64,000 bases of DNA, taken from assembly GCF_036541425.1 (NCBI RefSeq), contig NZ_JAZHFT010000010.1, positions 62,001 to 126,000 of the forward strand, written 5' to 3'. Of this stretch, positions 18,372 to 27,038 are shown in pieces. Under the pieces are notes generated by a model that ran no database searches, was not told the origin of the DNA, and saw only the letters and a list, made by a program, of their open reading frames with translations. The stretch is from Consotaella aegiceratis (GTDB taxonomy: Bacteria; Pseudomonadota; Alphaproteobacteria; Rhizobiales; Rhizobiaceae). The first letter of the stretch is position 1. Every line of letters begins with the position of its first letter. The position numbers and the translations under genes were made by a program.

Positions 18372-18867
18372 GCGGCCCAGCTATGACGGCGAGGAATCGC
18401 CGCTCGCCCGACTGGCGACGCGCCGGACGAAAGACGGCGAGCCGTTTTTGACGCCGAGCGAGGCGATGGCGGGCGATCGTCTGCGAGCCGACTTCACGCG
18501 GGCCGGATTGACGCCCTCGGTCACGCAGCGCTGGAGCGCGGCGCCCCGCACGCAAGGCGCCCGGCGCGGCGCAAGCGACCTGTCCGAAGCCGCGATCGAT
18601 GCGCGAAGCCGGGTCAACGCCGCCGTCACGACGGTCGGACCGGAGCTCTCCGGCGTGCTTCTCGACGTCTGCTGTTTCCTGAAAGGGCTCGAAGAGGTCG
18701 AACGCGAACGCGGCTGGCCGGCGCGCTCGGCCAAGCTGATGCTCAAGGCGGGTCTCGGCATGTTGGCGCGCCATTACGGCTTCGATCGCGAGATGACCGA
18801 GGGCAGGAGCGGCCGCATCCGTCGCTGGGGCGCCGCCGACTACCGCCCGGCGATCGATGGCCGTTGA
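18361..18867 (+). CDS. DUF6456 domain protein
   Basis: 168 residues from ATG 18361, inside the end of the DnaA-like gene. The C-terminal half (VGPELSGVLLDVCCFLKGLE, later RSAKLMLKAGLGMLARHYGF) is the DUF6456 domain, common in Rhizobiales and often beside small DNA-binding genes. The N-terminal half is Arg-rich and probably flexible. The overlap with a DnaA-domain-IV protein suggests a joint role in replication or transcription control, which is inference. The function is unknown. Confidence 0.78.
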   Translation: MTAERPSYDGEESPLARLATRRTKDGEPFLTPSEAMAGDRLRADFTRAGLTPSVTQRWSAAPRTQGARRGASDLSEAAIDARSRVNAAVTTVGPELSGVLLDVCCFLKGLEEVERERGWPARSAKLMLKAGLGMLARHYGFDREMTEGRSGRIRRWGAADYRPAIDGR

Positions 18868-18900
18868 GGCTCACGCCCCAAACGATCGGGGCGAATGCCC

Positions 18901-19638
18901 TCAGCCTTGCGCCGTCGGACGAATGACGATCTCGCCCACATCGACGTCGTCGGGCTGCTCGATCGCAAAGGCAATGGCGCGGGCGACCGCCTCGGGCGGA
19001 ATCGCGATCTGATCCATGGTCGCCTGCATTTGAGACACGACGCTGCTGTCCGTCATGGAGGACGGCAGTTCCGTCGCCACGAAACCGGGTGAGATGGTCG
19101 TCACGCGCAGCTTTTCGCCGGCCTCCTGGCGCAGTCCTTCGGAGATCGCGCGCGCGGCGTTCTTCGAACCGTCATAGACCGCCATGGTCGGAACGATCTT
19201 GAGGCCGGCGGTCGACAGCGTGTTGACGAAATGACCGGTGCCCTGGCGGCGAAACACCGGAAGCGCGGCCGCGATGCCATAGAGCACGCCCTTGACGTTG
19301 ACGTCGATCATCGCCTCCCAGTCATCGACCCGCAGGTCGTCGAGCGGCGAAATCGGCGCGATGCCGGCATTGTTGATCATGACGTCGAGCCTGCCGAAAC
19401 GGCTGCCGGCGAGGGCGACGAGATCCGTCAGATCCTTGCTGCGTCTCACATCGGTGGTCTTGTAGACGGCCTCGCCGCCCGCTGCCTCGATCCGCTCGCA
19501 CAACGCCTGGAGACGATCCTCGCGGCGAGCGCCGAGCACCAGCCTTGCGCCGCGTTCGGCCAGCAGCAGGGCCGTCGCCTGGCCGATGCCGCTGCTCGCA
19601 CCGGTGATGGCGACAATCTTTCCTTCGATCCCAGTCAT
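18901..19638 (-). CDS. SDR family NAD(P)-dependent oxidoreductase
   Basis: Classical short-chain dehydrogenase, 245 residues. The cofactor motif is VAITGASSGIGQAT (TGxxxGxG), followed by NNAG in MINNAGIAP. The catalytic Ser lies in NTLSTAG and Tyr-Lys in VYDGSKNA (YxxxK). ATG 19638 was chosen for the GGAAG site just upstream; the 6-residue extension lacks one. Arg residues after beta-2 (LGARRED) suggest NADP(H) preference. It diverges from an AraC-type regulator, a frequent regulator-target pair. The substrate is unknown. Confidence 0.9.
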   Translation of the reverse strand: MTGIEGKIVAITGASSGIGQATALLLAERGARLVLGARREDRLQALCERIEAAGGEAVYKTTDVRRSKDLTDLVALAGSRFGRLDVMINNAGIAPISPLDDLRVDDWEAMIDVNVKGVLYGIAAALPVFRRQGTGHFVNTLSTAGLKIVPTMAVYDGSKNAARAISEGLRQEAGEKLRVTTISPGFVATELPSSMTDSSVVSQMQATMDQIAIPPEAVARAIAFAIEQPDDVDVGEIVIRPTAQG

Positions 19639-19714
19639 AGTCGGGCTTCCTTGCAAATGTTGCCTGGCCCGGTAAGTGTGTAGAAGAAGGTGGGGTCTCT
19701 ATGCTGGAAACGCC

Positions 19715-20653
19715 ATGAATTCGGCGAGATCGTACAAACCTACGGATCCTCTATCCGACGTCTTTTCTCTTCTCGACATTCATGCCGGCCGCTGCACCCG
19801 CTTCGAGGCCGGAGGGGCGTGGGCGCTTCGGTTTCCCGCCAAACCGGCGTTGAAGTTCGGCGCGGTGCTCAAGGGCGAATGCTGGTTCATACTGCCGGAA
19901 ACGGAGCCCGCACGGGTGGTGGCCGGCGACGCCTTCCTGCTGGCGAATGCGCCGTCCTACATGCTGGCCAACGATCCGCAGAAAGCGCCGGAAGATGGCA
20001 TCGCGCTGTTCGACTGGGCGCATTCCGACGTGGCGCATCACGGCGGCGACGATACGGTACTGGTGGCCGGCGCCTTCGCCTTCGAATCCGCAGCCGCGGA
20101 GCTGTTGCTCGATGCCCTGCCCATCTTCATGCGCATACCGGGCGACCAGCCGTCGGCGCTGATGATGCGCGAAACCCTTGCAATCCTCGACCAGGATATC
20201 CGCGGCGGCGCGATGGGGGCGTCGTTGGTGGTGCGACGGCTAGCGGAGGTGCTGCTGGTGCAGGTGCTTCGCGCCTATGCGTCAGGCGCCGGCGAAGCGG
20301 GTCCTGGTTGGGTCGCCGCACTCGCAGACCTCAAGGTCGGCCAGGCGCTGCGGCTGCTGCATGGCGATGTGGCTCACCGTTGGACCGTGGACGAACTGGC
20401 CCGCGCGGTCGGCATGTCGCGGTCGGGATTCGCCACCCGGTTCAAGGAGCGCGTGGGCCTGCCGCCGTTGGACTATCTGCTCCACTGGCGGATGGAGCTC
20501 GGCCGCGACTTCCTGCGTCGCGACGAGCCCGTGGCGAAGGTCGCCCGGCGCCTCGGCTATGCCTCCGAGAGCGCCTTCGCCAACGCCTTCAAGCGCGTCC
20601 ACGGCACGGCGCCGAAACGCTACTGGAGGGTGCCCCGCGCCGAGAACCCGTGA
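19715..20653 (+). CDS. AraC family transcriptional regulator with N-terminal cupin domain
   Basis: 312 residues. The N-terminal cupin sensor (GRCTRFEAGGAWALRFPAK, later GDAFLLANAPSYML) is followed by a C-terminal pair of AraC helix-turn-helices (WTVDELARAVGMSRSGFATR and VAKVARRLGYASESAFANAF). ATG 19715 is preferred over the 13-residue upstream extension because the cupin family starts close to it. It most likely controls the divergent SDR gene 76 bases away. It is convergent with betA and probably unrelated to the choline genes. Confidence 0.88.
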   Translation: MNSARSYKPTDPLSDVFSLLDIHAGRCTRFEAGGAWALRFPAKPALKFGAVLKGECWFILPETEPARVVAGDAFLLANAPSYMLANDPQKAPEDGIALFDWAHSDVAHHGGDDTVLVAGAFAFESAAAELLLDALPIFMRIPGDQPSALMMRETLAILDQDIRGGAMGASLVVRRLAEVLLVQVLRAYASGAGEAGPGWVAALADLKVGQALRLLHGDVAHRWTVDELARAVGMSRSGFATRFKERVGLPPLDYLLHWRMELGRDFLRRDEPVAKVARRLGYASESAFANAFKRVHGTAPKRYWRVPRAENP

Positions 20654-20705
20654 AGCCGCATCGCTTGTACGATTCGGCGCAGGCGATTGGCAGTCGATGC
20701 AGGGC

Positions 20706-22367
20706 TTATCGGTCCGAGGTCTCCCAATTGGGATTGATCCACGGCGCTGCATTCTCGGCGGGCAGGGGCGTCTTGCCGAGAATGTGGTGGGCCGCCTTCT
20801 CCCCCACCATGATCGACGGTGCATTGATGTTGCCGTTGGTGATGTGGGGGAAGATCGAGCTGTCGACGACGCGCAGACCGTCGACGCCGATCACCCGGCA
20901 TTCCGGGTCGACGACCGACATCGGATCGTCCTTGGCGCCCATTTTGCAGGTGCCGCAGGGATGGAAGGCGCTTTCGACATGCTCGCGAATGTGGTCGTCG
21001 AGCGCCTCGTCGGATTGCGCCGTCTCGCCCGGCAGGATTTCTTTGCCGCGATAGGGATCGAAGGCGGCCTGCGCGAAGATCTCTCGCGTCAGCCGGATGC
21101 AGCGGCGGAAATCGACCCAGTCCTGTGGGTCGGACATGTAGTTGAAGAGGATGCGCGGCGCCTCGTTGGGATCCGCCGACTTCAGCGTGACCTCGCCGCG
21201 CGAGGCCGAGCGCATCGGGCCGACATGCGCCTGGAAGCCGTGGCCTTCGGCGGCCGCCTGGCCGTCGTAGCGCACCGCCATCGGCAGGAAGTGGTACTGG
21301 ATGTCCGGATAGTCGACGCCGGCGCGCGACCGTACGAAGGCGGCGGCCTCGAACTGGTTGGAGGCGCCGAGCCCGCGCTTCAGGAACAGCCATTCGGCAC
21401 CGAGCAGCGCCTTGGAGACCAGGTTCCAGTGCTTGTAGAGCGTGATCGGTTGGGTGGAGGCCTGCTGGATATAGAGCTCCAGGTGGTCTTGCAGGTTCTG
21501 CCCGACGCCTGGCCGGTCGGCGACCACGTCGATACCGTGTTCCTTGAGATGGGCGGCCGGACCGATGCCCGACAGCATCAACAGCTTCGGCGAGTTGATC
21601 GACGACGCGGCAACAATCACTTCGCGCTTGGCCCAGATGGTTTCGACCACGCCTTTGCGTTCGACCCGGACGCCGACGGCGCGTCCCTCGTCGAGGATGA
21701 TCTTGCGCGCGAAACAGCGCACCAGTTCGACATTCGGCCATTTCAGAGCGGGCTTGAGATAGGCGTTCGCCGTGGACCAGCGACGACCCTGCCAGATCGT
21801 CTGCTCCATTGGGCCGAAGCCCTCCTGCTGCTCGCCGTTATAGTCGTCAGTGAGAGGAAATCCGGCCTGCCGACCGGCTTTGAGGAAGGCGTTGAACAAC
21901 GGATTTTCGCGGGCGCCGCGAATGACGTGCAAAGGGCCGTCCGTTCCGCGCCAGGACGACGTGTCGTCGTCCAGGTCGCCGTGCCAGGTCTCCATGCGCT
22001 TGAAGTAGGGCAGCACATCGGCGAAGCCCCAGCCGACGGCGCCGCTATCGCGCCAATGGTCGTAGTCTCGCGCGTGGCCGCGCACATAGACCATGCCGTT
22101 GACCGAGGACGAGCCGCCGATCACCTTGCCACGCGGTGTCACCAACCGCCGGCCGGCGAGATGCGGCTCCGGTTCGGTCATGAAGCCCCAATCGTAGCGC
22201 TTCATGTTCATCGGATAGGAGAAGGCGGCCGGCATCTGGATGAAGGGGCCTGCGTCGGTGCCGCCATATTCGAGAACGATGACCGAGTTCCGACCGCCCT
22301 CGGCGAGACGATAGGCGAGCGCGGCGCCGGCCGAGCCCGACCCGATGATGACGAAATCTGCCTGCAT
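20706..22367 (-). CDS. betA: Choline dehydrogenase
   Basis: Membrane-associated GMC flavoenzyme that oxidises choline to betaine aldehyde, feeding electrons to the respiratory chain. 553 residues. It starts MQADFVIIGSGSAGAALAYR with the FAD-binding GxGxxG. The GMC signature 1 region is RLVTPRGKVIGGSSSVNGM and the active-site region FHPCGTCKMG is typical of BetA, followed by ITNGNINAPSIMVGEKA. ATG 22367 was chosen over a TTG at 22394, giving a 23-base gap to betB. It is the last gene of betI-betC-betB-betA. Confidence 0.94.
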   Translation of the reverse strand: MQADFVIIGSGSAGAALAYRLAEGGRNSVIVLEYGGTDAGPFIQMPAAFSYPMNMKRYDWGFMTEPEPHLAGRRLVTPRGKVIGGSSSVNGMVYVRGHARDYDHWRDSGAVGWGFADVLPYFKRMETWHGDLDDDTSSWRGTDGPLHVIRGARENPLFNAFLKAGRQAGFPLTDDYNGEQQEGFGPMEQTIWQGRRWSTANAYLKPALKWPNVELVRCFARKIILDEGRAVGVRVERKGVVETIWAKREVIVAASSINSPKLLMLSGIGPAAHLKEHGIDVVADRPGVGQNLQDHLELYIQQASTQPITLYKHWNLVSKALLGAEWLFLKRGLGASNQFEAAAFVRSRAGVDYPDIQYHFLPMAVRYDGQAAAEGHGFQAHVGPMRSASRGEVTLKSADPNEAPRILFNYMSDPQDWVDFRRCIRLTREIFAQAAFDPYRGKEILPGETAQSDEALDDHIREHVESAFHPCGTCKMGAKDDPMSVVDPECRVIGVDGLRVVDSSIFPHITNGNINAPSIMVGEKAAHHILGKTPLPAENAAPWINPNWETSDR

Positions 22368-22390
22368 GCTGTTTTCCGGCGTCTGGTGCT

Positions 22391-23848
22391 TCAATAGGGC
22401 GCTTCCACGTCGCCCATGGCGACATAGACGGACTTCACCTGGCTGTAGTGCTCGATCGCCGCGCGTGAATTCTCGCGGCCGACACCCGACAGTTTGGCGC
22501 CGCCGAACGGGGCCTCGACCGGCGTCAGATTGTAGGTGTTGATCCAGCAGGTGCCGGCTTCCAGCCGGGCAACGACGCGGTGCGCGCGGGCGAGGTCGCG
22601 GGTGAAGACGCCGGCCGCGAGACCGAAGGGCGTGTCGTTGGCGCGCGCCACCACCTCGGCCTCCTCTCGGAAGCCGAGGACCGACATGACCGGTCCGAAC
22701 ACCTCGTCGCAGGCGACCGTCATCTGATCGGTGACATCGGCGAAGACCGTGGGCTCGACATAAAAGCCCTGGTCGAAGCCGGAGGGAACGCCGCCGCCGA
22801 CGACGAGGCGGCCGCCCTCGGCCTTGGCCTTTTCGATGTAGGAAAGAACCTTGTCGCGCTGGGCCTTGGAAATCAGCGGACCGACCTGGGTGGCCTCGTC
22901 GCGCGGATCGCCGATGATCGCCTTTTTCGTGCGCTCGACGAGCCGCTCGAGGAAGGCCTTCTCGATGGATTCATGGACGAAGACGCGGGTGCCGTTGGAG
23001 CAGATCTGGCCGGTGGAATAGAAGTTGCCGTTGATCGCCGCGCTCACCGCGTTGTCGAGATCGGCATCCTCGAAGACGATCAGCGGCGACTTGCCGCCGA
23101 GCTCCATGGTGACGTGGCGGATGCCCTCGGCCGCCGCGGCATAGACCTTGCGGCCCGTCGGCACGGAGCCGGTGAGCGAGACCTTGGCAGTGCGCGGATC
23201 GGTGGCCAGCTGCGCGCCGACTTCGCCGAACCCCTGCACCACGTTGAACAGCCCGGCCGGGGCGCCGGCCTCGATGAAGATCTCGGCGAGCTTCAGCGCG
23301 CAAAGTGGCGTGACCTCGGAGGGCTTGAACACCATCGCGTTGCCGCAGGCGAGCGCCGGCGCCGCCTTCCAGCAGGCGATCTGGGTTGGATAGTTCCACG
23401 CGCCGATGCCGACGCAGACGCCCAGCGGCTCGCGGATCGTATAGACGAAGTCGGAGCCCAGCGGCATGGTCTCGCCGGTGATCGTCGCGGCCAGGCCGCC
23501 GAAATATTCCAGCGCGTCGGCGCCGGACGTGGCGTCGGCGACCAGCGTCTCTTGGAGCGGCTTGCCGGTGTCGAGCGTCTCCAGCTCGGAGAGTTCGCGA
23601 TTGCGCGCGCGGATGATGTCGGCGGCGCGGCGCAGCACCCGGCCACGCTCGACAGGCGGACGGGCGGCCCATTCCGCCTGAGCCCTGGCGGCGGAGGCGA
23701 GCGCCTTGTCGACGATGGCCGGCGTGGCCGCATGCAGACGGGCGATCACTTCGCCGGTCGCGGCAAAGATACAGTCGAGCGGAGCGCCCGTATCGTCCTC
23801 GACATAGGCACCGTCGATGAAATGGCTGGCGGTTGGCTGTGCGGTCAT
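22391..23848 (-). CDS. betB: Betaine aldehyde dehydrogenase
   Basis: NAD(P)-dependent aldehyde dehydrogenase forming glycine betaine, 485 residues. The motifs are GAWNYPTQIACWKAAPALAC, VSLTGSVPTGRKVY (cofactor), VTMELGGKSPLIVFEDAD (catalytic Glu) and YSTGQICSNGTRVFV (catalytic Cys). Its start overlaps the betC stop by 4 bases (ATGA), so the two are translationally coupled. Glycine betaine made here can serve osmoprotection or be fed to GbcAB encoded further on. Confidence 0.95.
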   Translation of the reverse strand: MTAQPTASHFIDGAYVEDDTGAPLDCIFAATGEVIARLHAATPAIVDKALASAARAQAEWAARPPVERGRVLRRAADIIRARNRELSELETLDTGKPLQETLVADATSGADALEYFGGLAATITGETMPLGSDFVYTIREPLGVCVGIGAWNYPTQIACWKAAPALACGNAMVFKPSEVTPLCALKLAEIFIEAGAPAGLFNVVQGFGEVGAQLATDPRTAKVSLTGSVPTGRKVYAAAAEGIRHVTMELGGKSPLIVFEDADLDNAVSAAINGNFYSTGQICSNGTRVFVHESIEKAFLERLVERTKKAIIGDPRDEATQVGPLISKAQRDKVLSYIEKAKAEGGRLVVGGGVPSGFDQGFYVEPTVFADVTDQMTVACDEVFGPVMSVLGFREEAEVVARANDTPFGLAAGVFTRDLARAHRVVARLEAGTCWINTYNLTPVEAPFGGAKLSGVGRENSRAAIEHYSQVKSVYVAMGDVEAPY

Positions 23849-25365
23849 CCGTCACCTCTCGGATAGCGTTGCCGGTGTTCCAAATCGTCGAGATTCATAT
23901 GGTTGCGCATGAAGCGCTGCGAGGCATCCTGATAGGGCTGGTAGTCCCAATGGGCATATCGGCCCTGGCGTAGCGCGTTGTAGACGACGTGCCGGCGCGC
24001 CTGGCTCTCGCGCACGGCGGAGTCGAAGGCGGCCATGTCCCAATACTCCGTCACCATTGCGGCGAAGTCCGCGACGATTTCGGCATAGGCCGGGTCGGCC
24101 GCCAGGCTGGCCACCTCGTGGGGATCGCCGACGAGATCGAAGAGCTGCGGCGGGTCGAGCTCGCAGTGGATGTATTTCCAGCGGTCGCGGCGCAGCGCCA
24201 CCATCGGCGCCTCGGTTCCCTCGGCAGCGTATTCCATCCGCACCGGGCTGGTGCGCGGCGTGCCATGGGCCAGCGGGACAAGAGACTCGCCATCCGTGAA
24301 GGGCCGGATTTCGGATAGATCGATCCGGGCGAGATCGGCCAAAGTGGGCGTCACGTCCATCGAACTGACCGGCGTGTCGATGCGGCCCGGCGGCAGATCG
24401 GGCGAGGCGATCATCAACGGCACGCGGGCCGAGCCGTCGAGGAAGCTCATCTTGAACCACAGCCCGTGCTCGCCGAGCATGTCGCCGTGATCGGAGAGGA
24501 AGACGACGATGGTATCGTCCGTCTGCTCCGTCGCGTCGAGGGCCTCGAGCACCTCGCCGATCTTGTCGTCGATGTAGGAGATGTTGGCGAAATAGGCGCG
24601 CCGGGAGTTGCGGATGTCGTCTTCGGTGATCCGGAAGGATCGCCAATCGCTGGCGTCGTAGAGACGCTTGGTGTGCTTGTCCTGGCTGTCGTAGTCGAGC
24701 GCCGGGTTGGCGGGCATCAGATGCTCGCAATCCTCGTAGAGATCCCAGTATTTCTTCCGCGCCACATAGGGGTCATGCGGATGGGTGAAGCTCACCGTCA
24801 TCATCCACGGACGGGGATCGTGGCGCCGGCCGAGATCGTAGACCTTGCGCGTCGCCTGGTAGGCGACCTCGTCGTCGTATTCGAGCTGATTGGTGATCTC
24901 GCCGACGCCGGCACCGGTCACCGAGCCGAGATTGTGGAACCACCAGTCGATGCGCTCGCCCGGCTTGCGGTAGTCGGGCGTCCAGCCGAAATCGGCCGGA
25001 TAGATGTCGGTGGTCAGCCGCTCCTCGAAGCCGTGCATCTGGTCGGGGCCGACGAAGTGCATCTTGCCGCAGAGCGCGGTCTGATAGCCGGCGCGGCGCA
25101 AATGGTGTGCATAGGTCGGACTATCGGAGGAAAACTCGGCCGCGTTGTCGTAGACGCGGGTACGGCTGGGAAGCTGCCCCGTCATGAAGCTGGCGCGCGC
25201 CGGGGCGCACAGCGGCGACGGGCAGTAGGCATTGGCGAACCGTGTCGAGCGGGCGGCCAGCGCCCGGAGATTAGGCACGTGAAGCCAATCGGCAGGCCCG
25301 TCGGGAAACAGGGTGCCGGTCAGCTGGTCCACCATGAAGATGAGGATATTGCTACGGTCGCTCAG
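23845..25365 (-). CDS. betC: Choline-sulfatase
   Basis: Hydrolyses choline-O-sulfate to choline and sulfate. The sulfatase signature CAPARAS carries the Cys that becomes formylglycine; the metal-site Asp is in FMVDQL and the Asp-His pair in FLSDHGDMLGEHGLW. The C-terminus (RFMRNHMNLDDLE, RYPRG) is typical of BetC. The only in-frame ATG is at 25335, which would delete the first core strand (SNILIFMVDQ). CTG 25365 adds LSDRSNILIF and has AAGGAAGG six bases upstream, so I favour the CTG start; ATG 25335 (496 aa) is the conventional alternative. The start overlaps the end of betI. Confidence 0.92.
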   Translation of the reverse strand: MSDRSNILIFMVDQLTGTLFPDGPADWLHVPNLRALAARSTRFANAYCPSPLCAPARASFMTGQLPSRTRVYDNAAEFSSDSPTYAHHLRRAGYQTALCGKMHFVGPDQMHGFEERLTTDIYPADFGWTPDYRKPGERIDWWFHNLGSVTGAGVGEITNQLEYDDEVAYQATRKVYDLGRRHDPRPWMMTVSFTHPHDPYVARKKYWDLYEDCEHLMPANPALDYDSQDKHTKRLYDASDWRSFRITEDDIRNSRRAYFANISYIDDKIGEVLEALDATEQTDDTIVVFLSDHGDMLGEHGLWFKMSFLDGSARVPLMIASPDLPPGRIDTPVSSMDVTPTLADLARIDLSEIRPFTDGESLVPLAHGTPRTSPVRMEYAAEGTEAPMVALRRDRWKYIHCELDPPQLFDLVGDPHEVASLAADPAYAEIVADFAAMVTEYWDMAAFDSAVRESQARRHVVYNALRQGRYAHWDYQPYQDASQRFMRNHMNLDDLEHRQRYPRGDG

Positions 25366-25951
25366 GGTTGGCCTTCCTTTCGAGCCACAGGTCGAGATAA
25401 TCGTTCACCAGCGCGCCCACCTCGGTGCGCGCCGGGGTGATGTCCTGGAGGGCATGGCGGATGTAGAAGCCGTCGATCATCGCTGCGAGACCCTGGGCCA
25501 CGCGGCGCGCCGTCGCATCGTCGAAGATCCGGCGAAGGTTGAAGACGAGATTGGAATTGAGCCGCTTGGCATAGATCTGGAGCAGCCGGTTCGCGTCCGC
25601 CGAGTGCATCGACTGGGCATAGAAGGCCAGCCAGGCGGCGACCACCTCGTCGTCGAACTGCCGTGGCGCGAAGCTGGCGTCGATGATGGCGCGGATGCGC
25701 GCCTCCGGCGTCGGGGCCTTTTTAAGGCCGGCTTTGACACTCTGTCCGAAAAGCACGAGTATGTGGCGCATCGCGGCGAGAAAGATTTGATCCTTTGACC
25801 CGAAATAATGGTGCGCCAACGCAGCGGAAATTCCCGCTCTCCGGGCGATCTGGCTTACGGTAATGTCTAGCGTTCCTGCTTCGCCGACTTCAGCGATGGT
25901 CGCTTCGATCATCGCTTTTCGCCTGACTTTCTCCATTCCGAGCCGCGGCAT
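25352..25951 (-). CDS. betI: BetI, choline-responsive TetR-type repressor
   Basis: 199-residue TetR-family repressor that is released by choline in characterised bacteria. It starts MPRLGMEKVRRKAMIEATIA with the HTH VSQIARRAGISAALAHHYFG, both nearly diagnostic of BetI. ATG 25951 fits the family N-terminus; a 7-residue extension is possible. First gene of the leftward betI-C-B-A operon, divergent from choXWV, with a perfect palindrome in the 103-base shared promoter region. Confidence 0.95.
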   Translation of the reverse strand: MPRLGMEKVRRKAMIEATIAEVGEAGTLDITVSQIARRAGISAALAHHYFGSKDQIFLAAMRHILVLFGQSVKAGLKKAPTPEARIRAIIDASFAPRQFDDEVVAAWLAFYAQSMHSADANRLLQIYAKRLNSNLVFNLRRIFDDATARRVAQGLAAMIDGFYIRHALQDITPARTEVGALVNDYLDLWLERKANPERP

Positions 25952-25999
25952 TGCGATTTCTCTCTGGATCAACCCTTTACATTGGCGTTTTTGTCGCTT

Positions 26000-26019
26000 T
26001 TGATTGACCCGTCAATCAA
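26000..26019. promoter_or_regulatory. Candidate BetI operator (perfect palindrome)
   Basis: Perfect inverted repeat TTGATTGAC-CC-GTCAATCAA between the betI and choX start codons. It matches the kind of TTGA/TCAA palindrome bound by BetI. Its place 49 bases before betI and 36 before choX suits repression of both the catabolic and the uptake operon. Confidence 0.78.
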
Positions 26020-26054
26020 GAAAAAAATCAACTCCACGATCAGAAGGAGATGGC

Positions 26055-26978
26055 ATGAGACGAATCCCATTGGCCCTTACCAGCGCGCTGGCGCTGACTT
26101 TGGCCGCCGGCGCCGCGCACGCGGACTGCGACGAGGTGGTGATGTCGGACGTCGGCTGGACCGACATCACGACCACCACTTCCGCCGTCAAGCAGGTGCT
26201 GCAGGCGCTGGGCTACGAGGTGGACGTCAAGGTGCTCTCGGTGCCGGTGACCTTCGCCTCGCTCGAAAAGGATGACGTCGACGTCTTCCTGGGCAACTGG
26301 ATGCCGGCACAGTCCGGCGCCATCGGACCCTATCTCGACAAGGGCGAGATCGACGACGTGGCCGTCAACCTGGAGGGCACGAAATACACCCTCGCGGTTC
26401 CGACCTACACCTATGACAAGGGGCTCCAGAGCTTCGCGGACATCCACAAGTTTCATGACGAGCTGGATGGCAAGATCTACGGCATCGAGCCGGGCAACGA
26501 GGGCAATGCCTACCTGGTCAGCCTGACCGAGGAGAACAAGTTCGACCTCGGCGACTTCGAGGTGGTGGAAAGCTCGGAGCAGGGCATGCTGGCCCAGGTT
26601 GCCCGTGCCGTGAAGGCGGATAAGGACGTGGTCTTCCTCGGCTGGGAGCCGCATCCGATGAACGCCAATTTCGACCTGAAGTATCTGCCGGGCGGCGAGG
26701 ACTTCTTCGGCGGCGAAGGTCAGGTGCACACGGTCACCCGCAAGGGCTATGTCGACGAGTGCCCGAATGTCGGCCAGCTCCTGAAGAACGTGACGTTCAC
26801 GCTGCCCATGGAAAACGAGATCATGGGCAAGATCCTCGACGATGGCGAGGACGCCGACGCCGCGGTGCTGGAGTGGGTGAAGGCCAATCCGGACCTCGTC
26901 CTCGGCTGGCTCGACGGCGTCAAGACGCTTGACGGCGGAGACGCAACCGAGGCCGTCAAGAGCGAACTCGGTCTCTAG
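26055..26978 (+). CDS. choX: Choline ABC transporter substrate-binding protein
   Basis: Periplasmic choline-binding protein, 307 residues, with signal peptide MRRIPLALTSALALTLAAGAAHA. The likely cation-pi box residues are visible: Trp in SDVGWTD, Trp in GNWMPAQ, Tyr in PTYTYDKG and Trp in FLGWEPHPMN, as in ChoX of rhizobia. ATG 26055 follows agaaggag. It is the first gene of choXWV and divergent from betI. The gap to choW holds a strong hairpin, which would allow more ChoX than permease to be made. Confidence 0.94.
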   Translation: MRRIPLALTSALALTLAAGAAHADCDEVVMSDVGWTDITTTTSAVKQVLQALGYEVDVKVLSVPVTFASLEKDDVDVFLGNWMPAQSGAIGPYLDKGEIDDVAVNLEGTKYTLAVPTYTYDKGLQSFADIHKFHDELDGKIYGIEPGNEGNAYLVSLTEENKFDLGDFEVVESSEQGMLAQVARAVKADKDVVFLGWEPHPMNANFDLKYLPGGEDFFGGEGQVHTVTRKGYVDECPNVGQLLKNVTFTLPMENEIMGKILDDGEDADAAVLEWVKANPDLVLGWLDGVKTLDGGDATEAVKSELGL

Positions 26979-26990
26979 TCCTTCTGACCC

Positions 26991-27024
26991 TTGGCCCGCT
27001 GGCATTCCGGCGGGCCAATTTCTT
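26991..27024 (+). terminator. Attenuator-like hairpin between choX and choW
   Basis: 12-bp stem TTGGCCCGCTGG / CCGGCGGGCCAA (one G-T wobble) with loop CATT, followed by TTTCTT. It lies 12 bases after the choX stop and just before choW. It is probably a partial terminator or mRNA 3'-end protector that raises the binding protein over the membrane parts. Confidence 0.7.
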
Positions 27025-27038
27025 CAGCGAGATGTTTC

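Noticed and set aside
20277..22397. 706-codon plus-strand frame
   Set aside because: Covers the AraC gene in another frame and then runs antisense to betA; no motifs.
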